DNA from: an uncultured Succinivibrionaceae bacterium
GTDB lineage: Bacteria; Pseudomonadota; Gammaproteobacteria; Enterobacterales; Succinivibrionaceae
Direction of reading: 5' to 3'
Assembly (NCBI GenBank): GCA_900539665.1
Contig: UQCV01000090.1
Span: forward strand, 1 to 9,404
DNA: 9,404 nt
Each line of letters opens with the position of its first letter. Position 1 is the stretch's first letter. The notes beneath the pieces are model-generated. The model saw only the letters and a program-made list of their open reading frames with translations, was not told the origin of the DNA and did not search any database. The translations under genes were made by a program, and so were the position numbers. This document shows, piece after piece, positions 5,884 through 9,404 of the stretch.

Positions 5884-6924
5884 TTAATGTTTGAGGCGGT
5901 TATTTAACAAGGCTTCAGCTCGTTCTTGATAAACGCTACTATGCTTGGAGGCGCCCGTGCCACTTAAGAGGTATAAAAACGGGGAATCCTGCCTAAGAAT
6001 AGGAGCTTTTTGCGCCGTTTTACGTTTTAAATAATGCGCCAAAACCATGAGCCCTAAAATAGCTACCACCAGATAAACGGCAACGCCCCAAGCCGGAAAA
6101 CTTTTAGTACTCGCCACCCAAGTCAAAAGTAAGATTAAAACCATAACTTCAGCATAAGGCGCTACGCGCATCAATGGTCCTTGATGGTGTACGATTTCTA
6201 AAGCTTGGCGACAAGCTTTTAAGTCAGCTCGCGCCCCAATTTCGTTTTCCGGGGTTCGTGGCACTTCACGTAAACAAGTTGCGCAAACCCAAACTCTATC
6301 TTCTTCCCCTAATTCCTCAGATTCAACTGGCGGTTCTTGTTCCATTTGGTGGCAGTATGCAGCCATTTCCGGAGAACCGATTTGGGCATACGGAACTTCA
6401 TTTTCTTGATTAGCTAGCGCGCTAGGTTCAGGGTTTTCAAGCTCTGGAATATATTGGAAGCGAATGCCATGATTAGAGCCACAAAACGGACAAGTTGGCA
6501 CTTGGGTCCGATCTTTTACATTGCTATGCCAGTTTATGCGTCTAATGTTTCCGGCATAAACCACTTGGTCTCTAACTAAGCGCACCGTAAATGAAATCTC
6601 TTCCCCAGGTTGCGGTAAAAAGACATCAGCTAAAGAATTTTGGTGAAAGAAATACGTTTGTCCATACGCATCGACAATTTTTCCTAAATCTTGCCACACA
6701 CTATAGCTTTTTATTGTGCCTCGACACCGGCCAAGAGGAAGTTTACGTTTAGCCCGCTGTGCAGGAGACGCCTTTTTTTTCCCCCATTGAGAGCGACTTG
6801 TCATCTTTTGGTTCCGCTTTAAAAATTCAACAGCTCTTTGTTGCGCTTTGGCATCGCCATAGTCATCGTTATCATCGTCATCATAACCGGACTTTTGCCA
6901 TTTAATTCTATTATCTCTATCCAT
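5884..6924 (-). CDS. Unrecognised membrane protein with cold-shock-like domain and zinc-ribbon cysteines
   Basis: I do not recognise this 346-residue protein as a whole. In order it shows: an acidic stretch (YDDDDNDDYGD, 14-24) followed by a basic, probably disordered segment (25-65); a cold-shock/OB-like domain (about 66-131) in which LGKIVDAYGQTYFFHQNSL resembles the RNP1-RNP2 region that binds single-stranded nucleic acid; two cysteine pairs, CPFC (145-148) and CATC (214-217), likely one split zinc ribbon with an acidic insert between; and two hydrophobic helices (about 258-271 and 279-298) followed by a basic cytoplasmic tail. Cold-shock domains joined to membrane helices exist (DUF1294 proteins), but I see no DUF1294 motif. 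The start is an ATG with only a weak AGGA 3 nt upstream. The gene follows yolD by 100 bp and may share its transcript. An in-frame A AAA AAG heptamer encodes Lys49-Lys51. Confidence 0.75.
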   Translation of the reverse strand: MDRDNRIKWQKSGYDDDDNDDYGDAKAQQRAVEFLKRNQKMTSRSQWGKKKASPAQRAKRKLPLGRCRGTIKSYSVWQDLGKIVDAYGQTYFFHQNSLADVFLPQPGEEISFTVRLVRDQVVYAGNIRRINWHSNVKDRTQVPTCPFCGSNHGIRFQYIPELENPEPSALANQENEVPYAQIGSPEMAAYCHQMEQEPPVESEELGEEDRVWVCATCLREVPRTPENEIGARADLKACRQALEIVHHQGPLMRVAPYAEVMVLILLLTWVASTKSFPAWGVAVYLVVAILGLMVLAHYLKRKTAQKAPILRQDSPFLYLLSGTGASKHSSVYQERAEALLNNRLKH

Positions 6925-7017
6925 AGATCCTATAAATCCTCAGTCCTTATTCGTAGTCTTTGACCGTTATTTTTTGGGGTGTTTTTAAATGTTCTTTTGG
7001 TGTTTTTTGTGCTTAGG

Positions 7018-7034
7018 TTTAGCCTTAGGCTAAA
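7018..7034. repeat. 7-bp inverted repeat with the YolD stop codon in its loop
   Basis: TTTAGCC (7018-7024) and GGCTAAA (7028-7034) are exact complements, and the 3-nt loop between them is the TAA stop of the YolD gene. No T run follows on the minus strand (the next bases are A/C-rich), so it is not an ordinary terminator. Confidence 0.5.
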
Positions 7035-7357
7035 TCTTCATCTTTAGGCGTGGTGCCTAAAATTTGAATAGCCAAAACCTCACTAAAATCGATGCGCTTT
7101 TTTCCAATCTTTAAACGTCTAAACTCAGGACAAAACTCATCTACTCGCCCTTCTAAAGTCGTATATCCATAATCTTCATAAAAGACGATGGAAATAAGCA
7201 CGCCTTTTTTTAGCTTGGCCGCAGCTTCATTAAGCGCTTGCAACTCTTCATCACTTAAGCTCCGTTTAGGTTCAATCACCTTAGAGCCTTCGCGCACCAT
7301 GTCGTAATACCCCCTTAGGGCCGCAAAGGATAAAAATTGTTTAGCGCGCTCACTCAT
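7025..7357 (-). CDS. YolD-like protein, partner of Y-family DNA polymerase
   Basis: The 110-residue protein has the YolD-like pattern: RAKQFLSFAALRGYYDMVRE near the N-terminus, then EPKRSLSDEELQALN (29-43), a Lys-Lys-Gly turn, ISIVFYEDYGYTTLEGRVDE (55-74) and a C-terminal KKRIDFSEVLAIQI strand. YolD proteins are small and are usually encoded beside UmuC/UvrX-group polymerases in Firmicutes. They have been proposed to take the place of UmuD as the polymerase accessory, but the biochemistry is not settled. An AGAGGA ribosome site (7366-7371) lies 8 nt before the ATG. The polymerase gene ends 434 bp upstream on the same strand, an unusually wide gap for this pair, and the next gene starts 100 bp downstream. 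Confidence 0.85.
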   Translation of the reverse strand: MSERAKQFLSFAALRGYYDMVREGSKVIEPKRSLSDEELQALNEAAAKLKKGVLISIVFYEDYGYTTLEGRVDEFCPEFRRLKIGKKRIDFSEVLAIQILGTTPKDEDLA

Positions 7358-7365
7358 TTTAAAGT

Positions 7366-7371
7366 TCCTCT
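7366..7371 (-). promoter_or_regulatory. Ribosome binding site of the YolD-like gene
   Basis: AGAGGA on the minus strand, 8 nt before the ATG at 7357. It supports that start. Confidence 0.7.
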
Positions 7372-7591
7372 ACGTTTTACCACAGGTTTTGGGGCCTTAG
7401 TTAAATTCCTTGATGTAAAAATCTACCTAAAATCTTTGGCTTTTGATTTTAACTTCTGCATAGTAAAAGGTGCTGAGATTTTAATTTTGTTTTGGAGTCT
7501 AAGCCCAAACCAACGTTCATACCATTATTCTAACTTAGACTTTGTAAAGCTTAAAGCGCAAAGTATTTATCTAGATGTTGAGGCGAATACA

Positions 7592-7597
7592 ATTATA
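7592..7597 (-). promoter_or_regulatory. Possible -10 box of a separate yolD promoter
   Basis: A consensus TATAAT reads leftward, giving a predicted start near 7585 and a leader of roughly 228 nt. The -35 position has no good hexamer. It is occupied by the first of the 10-bp repeats at 7611-7640, which suggests an activator-dependent promoter if it is real. TTGACT lies nearby (7601-7606) but is too close to the TATAAT to act as its -35 box. Confidence 0.35.
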
Positions 7598-7610
7598 GAA
7601 GTCAAAAAAG

Positions 7611-7640
7611 TTGAATTAGGTTGAATTAGGTTGAATTAGA
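7611..7640. repeat. Three tandem copies of a 10-bp repeat
   Basis: TTGAATTAGG is repeated three times head to tail, the last copy ending GA instead of GG. Looser versions (GTGAAATAAG, TTGAATTTGG) follow to about 7675. The period is close to one helical turn, which would place identical sites on the same face of the DNA, directly upstream of the possible yolD -10 box. Confidence 0.75.
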
Positions 7641-7706
7641 GTGAAATAAGTCGGGTGAAGCAAATTGAATTTGGTTGGATTTAGTTGTTTTTATCCAAAG
7701 TAGAAT

Positions 7707-7735
7707 CCAAGTAACATCCAAGTACCAAGTAACAT
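7707..7735. repeat. Short direct repeats CCAAGTA(ACAT)
   Basis: CCAAGTAACAT occurs at 7707-7717 and 7725-7735, with a shorter CCAAGTA between them at 7718-7724. Function is unknown. It lies just downstream of the polymerase gene. Confidence 0.6.
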
Positions 7736-7776
7736 TCCATCAAGTTCCAATATGTTTTAATCCTAGCTTGTTCATT

Positions 7777-7807
7777 TTATTCCGCTTTGGGTTATTCCGC
7801 TTTATGG
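7777..7807 (-). repeat. 15-bp tandem duplication covering the polymerase stop codon
   Basis: TTATTCCGCTTTGGG (7777-7791) is followed directly by a near copy, TTATTCCGCTTTATGG (7792-7807). Read on the minus strand the polymerase ends His-Lys-Ala-Glu-stop, and the duplicate encodes Pro-Lys-Ala-Glu-stop in the same frame. Either the end of the gene was duplicated or the gene once ended at the second stop. Confidence 0.6.
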
Positions 7808-9084
7808 CCCCCTACTAAGCGATTACGCATCCGCCCTGTAGCCCGTGGATCTAAACTAAAGGCTCTAAAAATAGAACTACCCCCGAAGCGATCTTTAATG
7901 GCAATAATCGTGCGCTGGACTTGACGTTCTTTAAGTGGATCTTGGTGCTCACTAAATAAATCCAGCTGAAAACCCACCATCGCTGTCGGTAACAACCCAG
8001 TTAATGCCACCGATAGTTTTCTTATTGGAGCTTTTTTATCAACTCGCGCTTCATAAATTTGGTTAAAGACTTTTAGAATATCAGTAAAAGAATCGCTAGG
8101 CGCATCTAGTTTTTTAGACACACTTAGGTGTGGTATTTGGTCGCGTGAGTAGCTTACGCCAAGCATAATACCGCTAGCCGAAGCATCGCGACCTATAAGT
8201 TCAAGACAAGCTTGTTCTACCATTTCCCGCATCACAATAAAGGCCCCGGCTCGGTCGTAATCGGAAAATAACACCTGGCTATTACCTACAGAACTAGAGG
8301 TTGGTTTATAAGCTTTAATTTCAGCAATAGTACAAGGCTCGCGTCCATGCGCATGATCGATTAAAAACTCAGCTCCCACGCCAAATTCCCGATACAATAA
8401 TTGTTCATCACACGCTGCAACCCCGGCCATATCTACGATATGAAACTTAGTTTTTAACCGCTCTGCAATCCCAGGCCCCACATTCCAAAAGTCTGTTATC
8501 GGTTGATGATGCCACAGTACTTTAAAAAACTCAGTTTCATTTAATACCCCTATACAGTCAAAAGCATGTTTCGCAAGGATATCTAAAGCCACTTTTGCTA
8601 AGAACAAATTGGTCCCAATGCCAGCAGTTGCGCAAATGCCAGTTTCTAAATAGACTTCCCGCGTCAACATCTTTACAAATTCACGCGGAGTTAAATGATA
8701 AACGCCTAAATATGGCGTAAGATCGATAAAACATTCATCGACAGAATAAACATGAATATCTTCTGGGCTGATATACCTTAAGTAGATAGCAAAAATATCA
8801 ACCGAATAGCGCATATAAAGACGCATGCGCGGAGACGCAGTCACCATCCAAGTGCCGCGAGGGATTTCATACATTCGACAACGATTCCGAATGCCTTGTT
8901 CCTTTAACGCAGAAGTAATCGCCAAACAAACCGTACCCGGGCCCCGTTCAGGATCGGCGACCACTAACCCTCCAGAAAACGCATTAAGCCCCCGCTCGGC
9001 ACATTCAACCGAGGCAAAAAAGCTTTTTAAATCGATGCAAGCATAAAGACGCCCACCGTTTTCTGCGCTATCTGGTTTTATCAT
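7792..9084 (-). CDS. Y-family DNA polymerase, UmuC/UvrX group (umuC-like)
   Basis: The 430-residue protein is a translesion DNA polymerase that copies past damaged bases at the cost of accuracy. The palm residues are present: Asp18 in CIDLKSFFASVE (16-27, with Phe23 as probable steric gate) and Asp116-Glu117 in YSVDECFIDL. VADPERGPGT (42-51) and NRCRMYEIP (67-75) form the fingers region, and ITDFWNVGPGIAERL (196-210) is the helix-hairpin-helix of the thumb. The little-finger domain (about 260-365) is followed by QLDLF (373-377), a textbook beta-clamp binding motif. The IDLKSFFASVE and NRCR motifs place it with the Firmicutes YqjW/UvrX-type proteins rather than with E. coli UmuC. No umuD lies beside it; a YolD-like gene does. 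The ATG has no Shine-Dalgarno, and no better start exists downstream before the catalytic Asp. Length is normal and no damage is seen. Confidence 0.92.
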   Translation of the reverse strand: MIKPDSAENGGRLYACIDLKSFFASVECAERGLNAFSGGLVVADPERGPGTVCLAITSALKEQGIRNRCRMYEIPRGTWMVTASPRMRLYMRYSVDIFAIYLRYISPEDIHVYSVDECFIDLTPYLGVYHLTPREFVKMLTREVYLETGICATAGIGTNLFLAKVALDILAKHAFDCIGVLNETEFFKVLWHHQPITDFWNVGPGIAERLKTKFHIVDMAGVAACDEQLLYREFGVGAEFLIDHAHGREPCTIAEIKAYKPTSSSVGNSQVLFSDYDRAGAFIVMREMVEQACLELIGRDASASGIMLGVSYSRDQIPHLSVSKKLDAPSDSFTDILKVFNQIYEARVDKKAPIRKLSVALTGLLPTAMVGFQLDLFSEHQDPLKERQVQRTIIAIKDRFGGSSIFRAFSLDPRATGRMRNRLVGGHKAE

Positions 9085-9117
9085 ATTGAGGGAAAAAGGA
9101 ATAAAGTCTAAAGGAAA

Positions 9118-9143
9118 ACTACTGTAGTGACCTTATTGTAGCA
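9118..9143 (-). promoter_or_regulatory. Extended -10 promoter of the polymerase gene with a palindromic operator-like site
   Basis: On the minus strand TG-C-TACAAT (9135-9143) is an extended -10 box that does not need a good -35, and none is seen. Transcription would start near 9128, about 44 nt before the ATG. A perfect 11-bp palindrome, ACTACAGTAGT (9118-9128), lies exactly at that start point, where a repressor would block transcription. It is neither the gammaproteobacterial LexA box (CTGT-N8-ACAG) nor the Gram-positive one (GAAC-N4-GTTC). Confidence 0.4.
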
Positions 9144-9235
9144 TGCTTAGCCATAAAACTGCACTCTTTACCTTGCAACCTGCTTGTAATTTTTACCTTA
9201 TTTTTTTTAACTTAGTATGACTACATTTTAACCGT

Positions 9236-9262
9236 TTGCATTTAAACTACTTGCGTTTAAAC
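9236..9262. repeat. 12-bp direct repeat, period 15
   Basis: TTGCATTTAAAC (9236-9247) and TTGCGTTTAAAC (9251-9262) differ at one base and each contain most of the palindrome GTTTAAAC. They lie about 110-135 bp upstream of the predicted polymerase transcript start. No function is evident. Confidence 0.45.
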
Positions 9263-9294
9263 CAAGCCATCAATCCACCGTTATTTTAGATCTA

Positions 9295-9329
9295 CAAAAA
9301 GTTTATAAGCTACAGTTTTGTAGGCTTAC
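9295..9329 (-). terminator. Weak Rho-independent terminator reading leftward
   Basis: On the minus strand TAAGC-(C)-TACA pairs with TGTA-GCTTA over a 4-nt loop AAAC (nine pairs, one bulge), and TAAACTTTTT follows a few bases later. The plus strand shows an alternative pairing, CTACAAAA with TTTTGTAG. It fits the end of the partial gene to its right and would insulate the polymerase promoter. The T run is offset, so it is only moderately supported. Confidence 0.4.
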
Positions 9330-9346
9330 TCACCCTTTTACTAAAT

Positions 9347-9404
9347 TCACGCTTCATAAGCCATCGCTTTTACTTGATTTATTGCTAAATCTTCGTGCAA
9401 ACGA
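9347..9404 (-). CDS. Possible 3' end of a gene entering from the right edge
   Basis: In one minus-strand frame the last bases read Arg-Leu-His-Glu-Asp-Leu-Ala-Ile-Asn-Gln-Val-Lys-Ala-Met-Ala-Tyr-Glu-Ala-stop, a charged, helix-like C-terminus. The other two minus frames are blocked early or give a low-complexity Ser/Lys/Arg string. A terminator-like hairpin follows 18 bp later in the same direction. Eighteen residues are too few to assign a family, and it may be chance. Confidence 0.3.
   Translation of the reverse strand, partial: RLHEDLAINQVKAMAYEA

Larger units (their letters stand above)
7358..7791. other. 434-bp gap between the polymerase and YolD genes
   Basis: I find no credible gene here. 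The gap contains a possible yolD promoter (7592-7597), three 10-bp direct repeats (7611-7640), a cluster of CCAAGTA repeats (7707-7735) and a 15-bp tandem duplication at the polymerase stop codon (7777-7807). The 7400-7590 part is plain AT-rich DNA. No terminator is visible after the polymerase, so readthrough into yolD is possible. Confidence 0.6.

Noticed and set aside
7337..7624. 95-codon open frame on the plus strand, mostly in the gap between polymerase and YolD genes
   Set aside because: It starts at a TTG inside the YolD gene on the opposite strand, has no ribosome site, runs against all neighbours and ends in the 10-bp repeats. No family pattern is seen. It is the only sizeable frame in that gap, so homologues would change this view.
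7611..7735. CRISPR array or plasmid-type iterons
   Set aside because: The repeats are 7-11 bp without unique spacers of constant length, and no replication gene or cas gene is present.
7898..7960. DnaQ/UmuD-like partner fused to the polymerase
   Set aside because: The polymerase ends with the clamp-binding motif and a short basic tail. There is no additional domain.
9118..9150. Gammaproteobacterial LexA box (CTGT-N8-ACAG)
   Set aside because: CTGT occurs at 9122-9125 but no ACAG follows at the right spacing. The site is better described as an 11-bp palindrome.

Overview
The window looks like chromosome of an AT-rich, Gram-negative, probably gut-associated anaerobe. A Succinivibrionaceae-like gammaproteobacterium is my best guess, with low confidence. 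The signs are a secreted Sel1-repeat protein with a Sec signal peptide, an ApeI-type hotdog dehydratase (known mainly from Proteobacteria and Bacteroidetes) and a standard 751-residue MetE. The translesion polymerase and YolD pair at the right is of the kind typical of Firmicutes and Clostridia. It is either an acquired module or a reason to doubt the taxonomic guess.

Left part (1-2830). The window opens with what looks like the right end of an IS200/IS605-family (tnpB-type) element whose body lies outside. A second, identical 26-nt end tail occurs at 360-385, and a degenerate inverted copy lies at 240-286. Together these two form an imperfect-palindrome, MITE-like element. It abuts the 3' end of a minus-strand gene for an ApeI-like 3-hydroxyacyl-ACP dehydratase and contains that gene's stop codon. 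A Rho-independent terminator pointing the same way lies beyond the element. Upstream on the same strand is a large secreted Sel1-repeat protein.

Middle (2748-5838). A 0.7-kb gene-free stretch with pyrimidine-rich tandem repeats, several inverted repeats and a 12-bp direct repeat leads into metE (plus strand), the cobalamin-independent methionine synthase. A strong bidirectional terminator separates metE from the convergent minus-strand genes.

Right part (5884-9404). Three genes read on the minus strand in the order Y-family DNA polymerase (UmuC/UvrX group), YolD-like protein, and an unrecognised membrane protein with a cold-shock-like domain, four zinc-ribbon-type cysteines and two transmembrane helices. 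The polymerase has an extended -10 promoter with a perfect 11-bp palindrome over the predicted start of transcription. YolD has what may be its own promoter, with three 10-bp direct repeats in place of a -35 box. At the extreme right edge there may be the last 18 codons of another minus-strand gene followed by a weak terminator.

The most promising unexplained items are: the palindromic IS-derived element fused to the dehydratase 3' end; the UmuC/YolD locus with its unusual operator-like sequences; and its downstream cold-shock/zinc/membrane protein, which carries a dnaX-like slippery heptamer.
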